DNA from: JABMOV01 sp964654545
GTDB lineage: Bacteria > Fidelibacterota > Marinisomatia > Marinisomatales > JABMOV01
Assembly (NCBI GenBank): GCA_964654545.1
Contig: CAZZIU010000008.1
Location: 1 to 64,000, forward strand
Reading direction: 5' to 3'
DNA: 64,000 bases
This document shows positions 26,601 to 36,238 of this stretch, in pieces. Below the pieces are notes generated by a model. It had not been told where the DNA came from and ran no database searches. It worked only from the letters and a program-made list of their open reading frames with translations. The position numbers were made by a program, and so were the translations under genes. Position 1 is the first letter of the stretch. Every line of letters starts with the position of its first letter.

Positions 26601-29600
26601 TGTTGTGGCTGGCATTGAGGCAACCAGCGAGGATTACACCTTGGCTTCCGGTACATTAAATATTTTGGCAGGAACGACTACTGCTAATATTGTCCCTACC
26701 ATCATTGATGACTATCTTGTTGAAGATGATGAAAGCTTCACAGTAACACTAAGCGACGGTACTAATAATAATGTCCAATTGCCTGGATTAGCCAGCAGAG
26801 AACATGAATTCACCATTACAGATGATGATTCTCCTCCTGCTGATTTTACAGTGGGTGCAGTGACGACGGTAGGAGGAAATGTTGTCACAGGATATTGGAA
26901 TAATTCAAATACTTCATTTACAGTCGTGGTACCAATTGCAAATGATGACAATCTTGTGGGTGGCAAAGTGTATCTGTTAGCAAAAAATGCAACCACCAGT
27001 TTTGATACTATCGGCACGGCCTATTCAATACAATCTGGTGACAAAGGAAGTACCATAACACTTTCAGTTTCCGAAGCCCAGTTCGCGAGTCACGAAGCTT
27101 ATGCTGATGGGAAAGAAATATCAATCAATGCTATCATTCGTGATCAATATTCAAATTCAACAACCGGTACCCAGAGTAGTAATACGCTAACAATTGACAT
27201 CACGGATCCTGCTGATTTTCAAGTCGGTACTGTAACCGTACTGGGTTCTCCAGTTTATACCGGTTACTGGAATAGTCTAAATACGGGGCTGAACGTTGCA
27301 ATTCCTATCGCGGATGATGCATCACTGGGCAACGGAGAAGTAATTATTAGGGGTCGAGTTGGAACTGTAGGCTCCTGGACAGACTTAGATTCTGCCCAAA
27401 TCACAATTGGACAAATAAACTCCAATATTTCTATTCCAATTAATCGGTCACAATTGGAAGGTATAACCGGATTTAGCGACAATCCGGGAGCAAATCTTTA
27501 TATAACAACACGAATGCGAGATGTTGCAGGAAATTCGAAAGTTGGAACCCAAAGTGCCACATCAATTATTCTTGATGAAGAAGCACCCACAATTACATCG
27601 GTTGCTTCAAATCAGTCCAATTCTGAAACCGTCTACTTAAATGCCGGTGATCAAATAGAAATTCATGTAGTTACAACTGAGTCCGTCACAAAATCGGTTA
27701 CGGGAACACCCACACTCGCCTTAAATCCGACGGGAAGTCCAACAGCATATTATAGTTCTGGAAGTGGATCAACAACCCTGGTTTTCTCATACACTGTTGG
27801 TTCCGGGGAGAACATTGGTGATTTGGATTATTCCACTGTTAATAGTCTTGGTTTAGGAGCTGCAACGCTAAGAGATATTGCCGGGAATGATCTGGTTCTC
27901 ACCTTACCTGGCGTTGGGGGAGCAGGCTCACTAGGTGGAGACTATGATATTGTTGTAGATACCCAGCAACCTGACGGTGTCATCTCATACACCAATAATC
28001 CAGCAAATCAAATTGATGACACATATCTTAGTGTTGACTTAAGTGAAATCATGGCTAATGCATCAGTGTATATTGCGTATGCCGGTGGTACTATACTGGA
28101 TACAACCGCCTTAACAGGTACTGATTCGACATGGAGTGCTGACATCGATGTACCTTCGGGAAATGATGGGCAAGCGACCATTTCAATTACAGGTGAAGAT
28201 TTAGCTGGAAACAGTATCAGTTCCATTGTTGGACCAGCTTTATGGGTTGATAATACGTCTCCGGTCCTTACTTCAATCGTGCCCGACAGTAATAGTTATG
28301 TTAACAATACGGTCGTATCTTATAATCTTAGTGAAACGGTGGAGTCGGGGACGGTTACCTATGCTAATGGAAGCGATGCCCTATCACCCCATGTGATAAA
28401 CCTTACAGCTGGGCAACTTGTGAACGGTACCCATACAGATGTTGATTTATCAAGTCAACTGTCCGATCCACTGGAGGATGGATTACCCTATACCATGACT
28501 TGGGTTGTGACCGATTCAGCAGGAAACCAGAATACGCAAACAGTTGAATCACCTATTAATTATGATATTTCCTCGCCGTCCGTTACGATAACATATTCCG
28601 ATACCCTGGTTAATGGAGGCACAACCATTTTATATACTGCAACATTTGATGAAGCGGTGCAATCAGGTCCAACGATTACCATTGATTATTCCGGTGGCGG
28701 AGGCTTGCCGGAAGTTGCAGGTGCCGACATGGATTCAGTTTCTGGTACGGTTTGGACATACGAACATGTTGCACCGACGGGGGCGGGGAATACAGGACCT
28801 GTATCAGTTACCGTATCCGCCAGTGATCTTGCAGGAAATGCCTTAGACCCGGCCAATGTCGCAGATGGAGATTTATTAACCATTGACAACATTGCTCCAT
28901 CAGCAACATTTACCTATGCAAACGCAGATAATCCTGCTTTGGTGAACAAAGGCAAGGGTGGACAGGATATCCAGGTCACAGCCATTTTTTCAGAACGGAT
29001 GCGTATACCAACATTAACTATCGAATTTGCCGATTCTGTGTATAGTACCATTATTAACAATGGCACACCACCGGTGAATGATAGTATCTGGGTATTCGAT
29101 GTAACATTACCAACCGGAACGGAAAATTCGGGATTTATTGTTGTATCAACTGATTCCACCGATTTAGCAGGGAATGCAATTGCAGATTTTACTGACCAGA
29201 ATATCTTTAAAGTTGATAATGACCCTCCAGCCGCATTTACGACTGGTAATGTAACACCAGAAGCATTGAATCCCGTTACAGGATGGATTAACAGCACGAC
29301 CGATAGCTTGAGAATAAGTGTACCGGCACCCTCTGCGTTGACAGATTCCACTATTATTGGCGGTGGTATCTTTATGCAAATGAATAACATCACTCGTGGT
29401 ACAGGGTATGTTACAATCGGTGACACAAATAGTATTGAAACTGGTGGCACAAATACTGTATTTCGACTCTCTGGGGATATTGTCAGTGGAACCCTTCTTC
29501 AAGCGGGCGACACCCTGCGCATTAGAGCAGCACTGCTTGATAATGTTGAAAATGTGACGTTTGGTGGACCTAGTTCACAGACATATACATACGATATAAC

Positions 29601-31938
29601 CGCGCCTACATTTACTTCATTGTTAGAAGTGTTTGATACCACATTAATATCCAGTGATGCTATTTCTTCAGATTGGGGAGATTCCTATTCTGAACCAGCG
29701 AACGAATCCGGTGTATCGTATTATGAATACGCTATGGATATTGCTGCTGATAACGACACGTCCGGATTTGTGGATTGGATAAATGTTGGGGCTTCAACGG
29801 CAGTTGATACAGTTTATCCCCTGAGGCATAATACTACCTATAGAATGTTTACTAGGGCTACCGACAATGCTGGGAATACCAGTACAGCGAATCTACTACA
29901 AAAACAATATACCCGAGTGAATTCTGAACCGGTTATTACTCTATTGGATTCTACTGGATGGTTTGAGGACATAGCATTTAGTGACACATTAGATATCAGT
30001 GACTCCGACTTTGCAACTTTATTAAATGATACCATTGCATTGACGGCAACTACGACACGGTTAATTGGTCAGAACGCGGTCAGTCAGATGAGTGTTGATT
30101 CTGAATCCAGGATCCTTTCGTGGACACCGACTCAGGAAGATACAGGGAAATACGAAATAGAAGTGATTGCTGCCGACATGAACGATCTGAGAGACACCAT
30201 TACCTTTACATTCACTGTTGAGCCAGTAAATGATGCTCCAGTGCTCGCTTTCCCTGATTCAATCCGTTTGATAGAATTTGATGAAGATCGCCCAACCAGT
30301 GACAGTATTTTTATCAGACAACTAACGGATTTTGCCACTGATGTGGATAATCCGCTTTCGTCATTGTCATGGCAGGTGGTTATTTTACCGGATACATCTA
30401 CATTCCCGGGTTTTCCTACAAGTAATGTGATCATTGGTCCCGGAACACCGCCGGTTATGAGAACCTTTCTACGAAATAAATACAATAGACAATATCCTAA
30501 AGCAAATATAAAGCGGGATAGTAAGCTAATCATCTCGGTGGATAATACACGAGAATACAATGATAGTCTAAATGTGGATTTGCTGACGGTTGGCGATACC
30601 ACAACCTGGGCGCACATTTATGCGGACTCAAATTACTATACACTGTCAAACCGCGACGTTATTTTTTATGTTACAGATGATGAAGGATTGTTTGACACAT
30701 CAGCTGTTCAAATTCGAATCAATCCTGAAAATGATCCACCAACCTGGTCGGATATTCCAATGCAAACGGTCAATGAAAATGACACCTTGAGGTTGGATCT
30801 GGCTGATTTTGTAACGGATGTGGACGATGAGTCTCTTTCATTTACTGTTTCCGCATTGACCAATTCGGATAAAATGGTCATTCCAATAGCCGATTTCACC
30901 AGTTCTGGCCTGGGTGATACAACACTTTTTATACCAGAGCAGTTGTGGTCAGATTCAGCACGTATACAGGTAATTGCCAATGACGGAAATAAGGCTGATA
31001 CAGCCAAGTTTACTATCGATGTGTTATTCGTTCCCCGACCAGCAATCTCTATGTGGGTTGTTCAAAACAACGCATTTAGCAATTATTACAAAGTGTTTTT
31101 AACAGATTCAGCCCAAAAAACAACAAATATTGAATTGAGAATTCAAAATGTACCCGTTATAGTGGACACAATTGGAAATTATACCTATGTAAGCAATTAC
31201 AACTTTGGGAGCGCCGGTACCTATAATTTCAATATTATTGCAACGGGCACCGTTGGGGCTACAGATACAACATATTCGATTGGATTGACGCTGGCAAGGA
31301 GTCGTGAAACTTGGCGTGGCAGTAGTAACGATGGCAAAATTTTAATCGAAGGTAAACCGGGGGCCGTACGATTTGATCAGTCCCTTGTTATTGCTGACTC
31401 AACTGTGTTTGACCCGGCTTTTTATGATAGAGCAAGCTATCTCATTGGCGATGAATCCATGAGTTTTAATGATCCGGTTATTTTGTCGTGGAGATCCAAA
31501 GCCAAAAATCTTGCTATTTATCGCCGGAATCTTGGTGTATCCTGGCAGGAATTACCCACCTTTGAATCCGATGATGGATTGCTATCCGCTTATACAGACC
31601 GAATGGGATATTACCGTTTAGGACAAAAAACAATATTTGTGCCTGGAAAAACAAGTTTGAACCATAATTACCCCAATCCATTTAATCCGTATACAAACAT
31701 CGAATTTGATATCGGATTTCTTGATGGCCCACGGCAAAAGGCTACAATAAACATGTACAATATCCGTGGACAACATATTGCCACCTTGTTTAATGATTTT
31801 ATCACCATTGGAAGGCATACAATTCGCTGGGATAGCAAAGATGATTTTGGTACACAGGTAGCATCAGGTATATATTTTGTACAGTTGACGACTGATCACG
31901 GTATTAGCAAATCACGCAAATTGTTATTGGTGCGCTAA
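23662..31938 (+). CDS. Giant Calx-beta/Ig surface protein with type IX-like sorting domain
   Basis: The 2758 residues begin with a signal peptide (about 1-28). About nine Calx-beta modules follow (to about residue 1060), each ending in a Y-T-I-T-N-D-D-like strand. Then come Ig-like and cadherin-like modules (about 1060-2400), including one (about 1530-1640) of the same type as the repeats in the giant gene at 4409. A V-N-D-A-P/E-N-D-P-P cadherin-like pair, a beta domain, and a YPNPFNP sorting domain (about 2670-2758, ending S-R-K-L-L-L-V-R) complete it. It should be exported and attached at the cell surface. Calx-beta domains often bind Ca2+. The stop overlaps the next start by 1 nt. Confidence 0.93.
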   Translation: MRADFLLKKYIFFIIALVGLHTTLFGFATVSFNAGATSTQTESAGTVTFDLTVTGYDGDFNIAVTKLNASTASSIDASSPSTSSISVTGNGTYSFNVTIYQDTRYEESEDYEVQITGIFTGNGDSHTMTITDDDAAPVMQFSASSGTDTEDTGTHVITVSLDAASERSTLPAFTISIDATSTMVVGDDYSSLSPTTYSFSSGSTTKQFSISITDDAMHEDSETIVFNITTNDVQYATLGDNIQYTLTVSDNDDVPTIQFNSSSSSASEGNSGTSSKTVAVDLSAASGVDASCSYSVSGTSAGQGQDHDLGSGTVTISASNLSANISFNLTGDTSYENDETIIVTFSSPTNCSIGTTDEHIYTITNDDSPPTIEFQDASTTDSEATTSNNITVKITGTTELSSSVDYAITGTATGGGVDYTLSAGTVTLTAGNNTTENIPITIINDELYENQETVILTISNPTNSTLGTQLTHTYYITNDDSQPSIGFSATSSNESESNTNVDITILLDPISGLASTVDYAIAGTGTADEGAGNDYIFTPNTATIAAGQNSTTISFTVNNDGTDETDETIDFVLSNPTNASLGTSAHTYTINDNDDAPSVGFASSGTSGSEASTSVLIPVILSVSSELTVTIDYSVSGSSTAMGDGVDYTLANANGTLTFTAGDTLENISLTIVNDSKYENSESIVIFLSGASNATLGGISEYAYTITNDDNKPSVGFSSATGSGYEDAPPASIGVELTAVSGLDVTVDYSVTGGTALGGGSDYTLLNGTFSIPAGDLSATTSISFVNDQADEDSETIVVLLSNVSSSTATINASADEFTYTIYDDDDPPSIGFSSSTASTTETDANVNVNIPVILSNRSGKDIGFSYSATDNEAEGSGTDYTFVSGSDTFSAGDSLINLVVNITGDVIDESAESFDVVLVRDDANSQEGTMSITVTINDNDPTPTISFNQLSKSSPESTANPTIGLSITAVSGLDISVNYVVAGIEATSEDYTLASGTLNILAGTTTANIVPTIIDDYLVEDDESFTVTLSDGTNNNVQLPGLASREHEFTITDDDSPPADFTVGAVTTVGGNVVTGYWNNSNTSFTVVVPIANDDNLVGGKVYLLAKNATTSFDTIGTAYSIQSGDKGSTITLSVSEAQFASHEAYADGKEISINAIIRDQYSNSTTGTQSSNTLTIDITDPADFQVGTVTVLGSPVYTGYWNSLNTGLNVAIPIADDASLGNGEVIIRGRVGTVGSWTDLDSAQITIGQINSNISIPINRSQLEGITGFSDNPGANLYITTRMRDVAGNSKVGTQSATSIILDEEAPTITSVASNQSNSETVYLNAGDQIEIHVVTTESVTKSVTGTPTLALNPTGSPTAYYSSGSGSTTLVFSYTVGSGENIGDLDYSTVNSLGLGAATLRDIAGNDLVLTLPGVGGAGSLGGDYDIVVDTQQPDGVISYTNNPANQIDDTYLSVDLSEIMANASVYIAYAGGTILDTTALTGTDSTWSADIDVPSGNDGQATISITGEDLAGNSISSIVGPALWVDNTSPVLTSIVPDSNSYVNNTVVSYNLSETVESGTVTYANGSDALSPHVINLTAGQLVNGTHTDVDLSSQLSDPLEDGLPYTMTWVVTDSAGNQNTQTVESPINYDISSPSVTITYSDTLVNGGTTILYTATFDEAVQSGPTITIDYSGGGGLPEVAGADMDSVSGTVWTYEHVAPTGAGNTGPVSVTVSASDLAGNALDPANVADGDLLTIDNIAPSATFTYANADNPALVNKGKGGQDIQVTAIFSERMRIPTLTIEFADSVYSTIINNGTPPVNDSIWVFDVTLPTGTENSGFIVVSTDSTDLAGNAIADFTDQNIFKVDNDPPAAFTTGNVTPEALNPVTGWINSTTDSLRISVPAPSALTDSTIIGGGIFMQMNNITRGTGYVTIGDTNSIETGGTNTVFRLSGDIVSGTLLQAGDTLRIRAALLDNVENVTFGGPSSQTYTYDITAPTFTSLLEVFDTTLISSDAISSDWGDSYSEPANESGVSYYEYAMDIAADNDTSGFVDWINVGASTAVDTVYPLRHNTTYRMFTRATDNAGNTSTANLLQKQYTRVNSEPVITLLDSTGWFEDIAFSDTLDISDSDFATLLNDTIALTATTTRLIGQNAVSQMSVDSESRILSWTPTQEDTGKYEIEVIAADMNDLRDTITFTFTVEPVNDAPVLAFPDSIRLIEFDEDRPTSDSIFIRQLTDFATDVDNPLSSLSWQVVILPDTSTFPGFPTSNVIIGPGTPPVMRTFLRNKYNRQYPKANIKRDSKLIISVDNTREYNDSLNVDLLTVGDTTTWAHIYADSNYYTLSNRDVIFYVTDDEGLFDTSAVQIRINPENDPPTWSDIPMQTVNENDTLRLDLADFVTDVDDESLSFTVSALTNSDKMVIPIADFTSSGLGDTTLFIPEQLWSDSARIQVIANDGNKADTAKFTIDVLFVPRPAISMWVVQNNAFSNYYKVFLTDSAQKTTNIELRIQNVPVIVDTIGNYTYVSNYNFGSAGTYNFNIIATGTVGATDTTYSIGLTLARSRETWRGSSNDGKILIEGKPGAVRFDQSLVIADSTVFDPAFYDRASYLIGDESMSFNDPVILSWRSKAKNLAIYRRNLGVSWQELPTFESDDGLLSAYTDRMGYYRLGQKTIFVPGKTSLNHNYPNPFNPYTNIEFDIGFLDGPRQKATINMYNIRGQHIATLFNDFITIGRHTIRWDSKDDFGTQVASGIYFVQLTTDHGISKSRKLLLVR

Positions 31939-32597
31939 TGGTAAATAAGCACTTCATATTTATGGTCCTACTCTTTGTTGGTTTGCTATCCTGCAGAAAG
32001 GAATATCGTGCCACAGAAGTTGATTTGGCAAATTATGGATGGAAACTATTTGAAGAAAGCAACTATATCGAAAGCAACCGATGGTTTTTGGAAAGCGTGG
32101 TGGAAGATTCTGCATATAAAGATGGATACAATGGAATTGGCTGGTCCTTCGGCAAACTAATCAATGATATAAATCCATACGCTTATCTTGATAGTAGTGT
32201 CTACTATTTTCAGCAAGGATTGATGTACACACAGAATGTAAATATTCTTGCGGATGTACACGAAGAGATGCTGGCAGGATTGTGTTTTGCGTATAATGCC
32301 AGGGGTGAGGATTCACTTTCACTTGTTTGGGCTGATTCACTCACGGCAAACTGGACAGAAATCAGCACCTGGTCCTTTTCGCATGACACTACACTTAATC
32401 ATTTGGATGTATATATTGCAATTGCATCCAGTTATTTTGGCGTTGGTGACTTTACAAATAGCTTGGGTGAAACAAAATTGGTGATGAATATTCTTACGCC
32501 TGGAGAGGGAACCAATTTTAATCCCGATATTAACACAGTAATTGGCAGAGATGCCCTTGCTGCTCAAATTAAAACCCTTCAGACCTACCTTAAATAA
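31938..32597 (+). CDS. Lipoprotein with TPR-like helices
   Basis: The ATG shares its A with the last base of the giant gene's stop codon, so translation is coupled. The 219-residue product has a lipobox G-L-L-S-C (Cys19) after a hydrophobic segment. The mature part consists of paired amphipathic helices (Y-G-W-K-L-F-E-E-S-N-Y, Y-N-G-I-G-W-S-F-G-K) like TPR repeats. It is likely an envelope lipoprotein that assists secretion, folding or anchoring of the giant protein; that role rests on the gene order alone. Confidence 0.82.
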   Translation: MVNKHFIFMVLLFVGLLSCRKEYRATEVDLANYGWKLFEESNYIESNRWFLESVVEDSAYKDGYNGIGWSFGKLINDINPYAYLDSSVYYFQQGLMYTQNVNILADVHEEMLAGLCFAYNARGEDSLSLVWADSLTANWTEISTWSFSHDTTLNHLDVYIAIASSYFGVGDFTNSLGETKLVMNILTPGEGTNFNPDINTVIGRDALAAQIKTLQTYLK

Positions 32598-32603
32598 TTA
32601 ACA

Positions 32604-33071
32604 TTGGCAATCCCTGGACAATCGGATCATCCAAAATGGATGAGAGAAGCTATTCGTTTGGCAGAAAAAGCCTTCCAGGCCAATGAAGTTCCTGTGGGAG
32701 CAATCGTAGTTAAGGATAATCAAATCATTGGTCGTGGATACAATCAGCGGGAAAGATTGCATGATCCAACTGCGCATGCAGAAGTCATCGCAATTACTGC
32801 GGCGGCGAATACCCTGGAAGATTGGCGATTGGAAGGAGCGACGCTTTACGTTACAAAAGAACCTTGCCCAATGTGTGCAGGGGCAATCGTTAATGCAAGA
32901 CTAAGTCTCGTGGTCTTCGGTTGTTATGATGAAGAGAAGGGATGTTGTGGATCCATGTACAATATATGCACAGATCCGAGGCTAGGAAACCCGATTGCCG
33001 TAAAGGGCGGTGTGTTAGAAGATCAATGTTTGCAGATAATTCAAGAATTCTTCCTGCAAAAAAGAAAATAA
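32604..33071 (+). CDS. tadA: tRNA-specific adenosine deaminase
   Basis: The 155-residue deaminase converts A34 to inosine in the wobble position of tRNA-Arg(ACG), which is encoded at 22392. Zinc-site residues are visible: H-A-E (His58, Glu60) and P-C-P-M-C (Cys88, Cys91). The TTG at 32604 is preferred because the conserved W-M-R-E-A-I-R-L-A helix begins before the first in-frame ATG (32640), which would cut it. The gene ends one base before the convergent crotonase gene. Confidence 0.94.
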   Translation: MAIPGQSDHPKWMREAIRLAEKAFQANEVPVGAIVVKDNQIIGRGYNQRERLHDPTAHAEVIAITAAANTLEDWRLEGATLYVTKEPCPMCAGAIVNARLSLVVFGCYDEEKGCCGSMYNICTDPRLGNPIAVKGGVLEDQCLQIIQEFFLQKRK

Positions 33072-33848
33072 TTATTCGTTTTTAAAATTGGGTTCCCGCT
33101 TGGCAATAAAGGCTTTTAACCCCTCAGATTTGTCTTTCGTGGTAAATGTTAATCCAAATAGTTGTGCCTCATTGTGTAATCCATCTGTTTGGGTTAATTC
33201 CAACCCGCGCCGAATTGCTTCAAGTGAATATTTTACGGCAATCGGGGCTGCTTTATTGATTTGTCGACCAATTTCCAGTGCTTTTTCCATTAACTGATTT
33301 GGTTCGACCACATAGTTTACCAGGCCGATACGATGGGCTTTTTGTGAATTGATTAATGCTCCTGTAGTGATCATTTCAATTGCCATTCCTTTACCCACCA
33401 AACGGGGTAGGCGCTGTGTTCCGCCCCAACCAGGAATGATACCTAATTTTACTTCTGGTTGACCAAACATGGCTTTTGTAGATGCAATGCGTATGTGGCA
33501 GGAAAGGGCAATCTCACACCCGCCACCAAGGGCATAGCCGTTGATTGCTGCGATCACCGGTTTCGAATATTCTTCAATAAATCGTGTAATATCCTGACCT
33601 CGTTTAGCAAAATCCATCGCTTCAGTAGAATTCAATGATTCCATTTCTTTGATATCTGCTCCAGCAATGAAGGCTTTCTCACCAATCCCGGTGATGATAA
33701 TGGATTGTACCCGGTTATTATTATGAAGCAACCGCAATTCTTTTTTCATCGAATAGATGACATCCGAATTAATGGCGTTTAATGCATCCTCACGGTTGAT
33801 GGTAATGATACCACAACCGTCCTTGATTTCTTGATTGACAATAGACAT
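33072..33848 (-). CDS. Enoyl-CoA hydratase/isomerase (crotonase family)
   Basis: The 258-residue protein has the crotonase signature: A-G-A-D-I-K-E-M near residue 62 (oxyanion hole), A-I-N-G-Y-A-L-G-G-G-C-E at about 104-115, and Glu residues in the E-V-K-L-G-I-I-P-G-W-G-G-T-Q-R stretch near 133-147, which match the two catalytic Glu of enoyl-CoA hydratases. It hydrates 2-enoyl-CoA in beta-oxidation or a related pathway. The VOC gene lies 5 nt upstream on the same strand. Substrate length cannot be told from the sequence. Confidence 0.93.
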   Translation of the reverse strand: MSIVNQEIKDGCGIITINREDALNAINSDVIYSMKKELRLLHNNNRVQSIIITGIGEKAFIAGADIKEMESLNSTEAMDFAKRGQDITRFIEEYSKPVIAAINGYALGGGCEIALSCHIRIASTKAMFGQPEVKLGIIPGWGGTQRLPRLVGKGMAIEMITTGALINSQKAHRIGLVNYVVEPNQLMEKALEIGRQINKAAPIAVKYSLEAIRRGLELTQTDGLHNEAQLFGLTFTTKDKSEGLKAFIAKREPNFKNE

Positions 33849-33853
33849 AATCT

Positions 33854-34252
33854 TTACAATTCTGTTGTTGGTTTATGACAGACAACTTCGATATTATTTC
33901 CATCAGGATCAAAGACAAAAGCTGCGTAATAATTTTTATGGTAATGCGGTCTCAACCCAGGTTTTCCATTGTCTTTGCCACCTGCTTGGATCGCTGCGTG
34001 GTAAAATCTGTCAACAATTTCTCGATTTTCAGTATGAAATGCAAGATGAAGTGCTTGTGTAGGTACTGCTTCTTCCATCCAAAAATCTATATCCCCTCTA
34101 GCAGCGAATCCCGCCGTTGTATTTCCCTCGTATTTAATCGTGTACCCAACTGGTTCCAATGCAGCAGTGTAGAAAGAAAGACTATTTTTAAAAGATGAAA
34201 CTTTAATTCCAACATGGTCTATCATGGGTGCCCCTATTATTAAATCGGTCAA
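33854..34252 (-). CDS. VOC/glyoxalase-like metalloprotein
   Basis: The 132-residue protein has the two-module beta-alpha-beta-beta-beta VOC fold. M-I-D-H-V-G-I-K-V near residue 10 carries a first metal-ligand His. A-L-H-L-A-F-H-T-E carries another. The closing Y-Y-A-A-F-V-F-D-P-D-G-N-N-I-E-V-V-C carries the final Glu. Members include glyoxalases, dioxygenases and methylmalonyl-CoA epimerases. The G-x-x-P-x-x-Y-H-K-N-Y-Y-A-A stretch is typical of generic 'bleomycin resistance/dioxygenase' members. A longer divergence gap (34253-34353) separates it from the subtilase. Confidence 0.85.
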   Translation of the reverse strand: MTDLIIGAPMIDHVGIKVSSFKNSLSFYTAALEPVGYTIKYEGNTTAGFAARGDIDFWMEEAVPTQALHLAFHTENREIVDRFYHAAIQAGGKDNGKPGLRPHYHKNYYAAFVFDPDGNNIEVVCHKPTTEL

Positions 34253-34353
34253 AATTTACAGCAGATACAAAAAGGTTGAAATAAATCACTTGATAATTAC
34301 ATCATTGCCGATAAATTCTCATTCCTGATCGTCAACTAAAACCAATAAATCAC

Positions 34354-36207
34354 ATGAATTTCAAAATTGTATTAAACCTTCTTCTGTTAACCGGAATTCT
34401 CCTGGCTGAATCACACGTAGAACGCAAAATCCTTGTTCAAATAGACAAAGATATCACCCATGATCAGTTTATTAATATTTTAGATAGTAAGCATTATGTT
34501 ATCGATAAACTGCTGGTTAAACGGTTGGGAATATACCGTGTAACCGTTGTTGATGATGCAATATCTGATTACAATGCTTTGGCAGAATTCAGAACCAGTC
34601 CGTGGGTAAAAAATGCTCAGCTGGATCATTATGTTTCACAACGTGCAACATTTCCCGATGATTCTCAATTCGGTCAACAATGGGATATGCATAATAATGG
34701 TTCAAATGGATCACTTGAAGATGCGGATATTGACGCTCCTGAGGCCTGGGATATAACAACGGGTGGTTTTACACCCTTGGGTGATACAATCGTAGTAGCA
34801 GTCGTTGATGGCGGTTGTGCACTAACCCATCCTGATTTGGCGCCTAATATATGGATTAATCGACACGAAATTCCATCGAATGGAATTGACGATGATAACA
34901 ACGGGTATGTTGACGATTATAATGGATGGGATGCCTATGCATCAGACGGTTCTATCCCCAGTGACAATCATGGGACGCATGTGAGTGGTACCGTGGGGGC
35001 TGTTGGAAACAATGGATCACAAGTGTCAGGTGTGAACTGGAATGTCAAAATTATGAGCGTGGCTGCTTCCAGTTCTCAAACTTCCGTAGTGGTTGAGGGT
35101 TATGGATATGTATTGGATCAACGGGTCCGCTACAACGAAACAAATGGTGACAGTGGTGCATTTGTTGTTTCAACCAATAGTAGTTTTGGTGTGAATTACG
35201 GTAATTGCTCCAGCGGATCCTATCCGCTATGGAATGAAATGTACAACGCAATGGGAGAAGCAGGCATACTTAGTGCTGCAGCAACCATGAATATAAATGC
35301 CAATGTGGACACACAGGGAGATGTACCAACCGGGTGTGATAGTGACTGGCTAATAACAGTGACCAATACAACCAGTAGTGACGTGAAGAACAGTGGGGCT
35401 GCATATGGACTGACGACGATAGATTTGGGAGCTCCAGGAACGGCAGTATTATCTACTCTTCCGGGAGGTAGTACGGGCACACTTACTGGTACATCAATGG
35501 CCACTCCTCATGTTGCTGGTGCAGTTGGTTTTCTCCACAGTGCAATGAGTCATGGTTTTGCGCAGTTTTATCGCTCTAATCCGGGTGAGGGTGCCTTAGC
35601 GCTGAAACAGGTTATTTTGGATGGAACTGATCCACTTACATCGCTTAATGGAATCACTGTTTCAGGCGGTAGACTAAATATTTACAATTCGGCGATTCTG
35701 GCACAAAACTTTATGGCATCGGATTCCTTGGATCCAAATCCAGTATCCAATATTTCTGCTGATACAAGTCAAGTGTTTTATATAACCCTCAACTGGGATG
35801 ATCCCCTGTATTTGTTCGGTGGAGATCCTATTTCGGATTTTGCTATAGATATTTCAAGGGATGGAATTTTAATGAATACAATTGCAAGCGGAATTGAGAC
35901 TTATACAAATGGTCCATTAATGGGAGCAGCTGAGTATACATATTCTTTAGAGACAAGACTGCTAGAAAACGATTCAACATCTATACCAATATCAATAACA
36001 GTTTTGGCGCCGGGTGGCGACCAAATACCTGGGGATGCGACTCATGACGGTAGAGTAGATGTAACAGATGTTATTAAGGTTCTGAGGTTTATTTACAACC
36101 TAGAAGAACCAGACGCGGTTGATTTTTACACATCAGATGTGGTTCAAGACGGAACAATCGATATTTTTGATGTGCTTGCGATTGTTGATATTATACTGGG
36201 TACCTGA
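34354..36207 (+). CDS. Secreted subtilisin-like (S8) protease with C-terminal dockerin
   Basis: The 617-residue protease has a signal peptide (about 1-18) and an I9-type or fervidolysin-like propeptide (about 20-100). The S8 domain shows catalytic Asp152 (V-V-D-G-G), His206 (H-G-T-H-V-S-G) and Ser381 (G-T-S-M-A-T-P-H). A fibronectin-like domain (about 455-550) and a two-part dockerin (G-D-A-T-H-D-G-R-V-D-V-T-D, then V-V-Q-D-G-T-I-D-I-F-D) end the protein. There is no YPNPFNP domain, so its surface attachment would depend on something that binds the dockerin. The oxyanion Asn region reads A-A-A-T-M-N rather than the usual A-A-G-N. Confidence 0.93.
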   Translation: MNFKIVLNLLLLTGILLAESHVERKILVQIDKDITHDQFINILDSKHYVIDKLLVKRLGIYRVTVVDDAISDYNALAEFRTSPWVKNAQLDHYVSQRATFPDDSQFGQQWDMHNNGSNGSLEDADIDAPEAWDITTGGFTPLGDTIVVAVVDGGCALTHPDLAPNIWINRHEIPSNGIDDDNNGYVDDYNGWDAYASDGSIPSDNHGTHVSGTVGAVGNNGSQVSGVNWNVKIMSVAASSSQTSVVVEGYGYVLDQRVRYNETNGDSGAFVVSTNSSFGVNYGNCSSGSYPLWNEMYNAMGEAGILSAAATMNINANVDTQGDVPTGCDSDWLITVTNTTSSDVKNSGAAYGLTTIDLGAPGTAVLSTLPGGSTGTLTGTSMATPHVAGAVGFLHSAMSHGFAQFYRSNPGEGALALKQVILDGTDPLTSLNGITVSGGRLNIYNSAILAQNFMASDSLDPNPVSNISADTSQVFYITLNWDDPLYLFGGDPISDFAIDISRDGILMNTIASGIETYTNGPLMGAAEYTYSLETRLLENDSTSIPISITVLAPGGDQIPGDATHDGRVDVTDVIKVLRFIYNLEEPDAVDFYTSDVVQDGTIDIFDVLAIVDIILGT

Positions 36208-36238
36208 TTAGTCTTATATAGAACACCACTATACTAGA

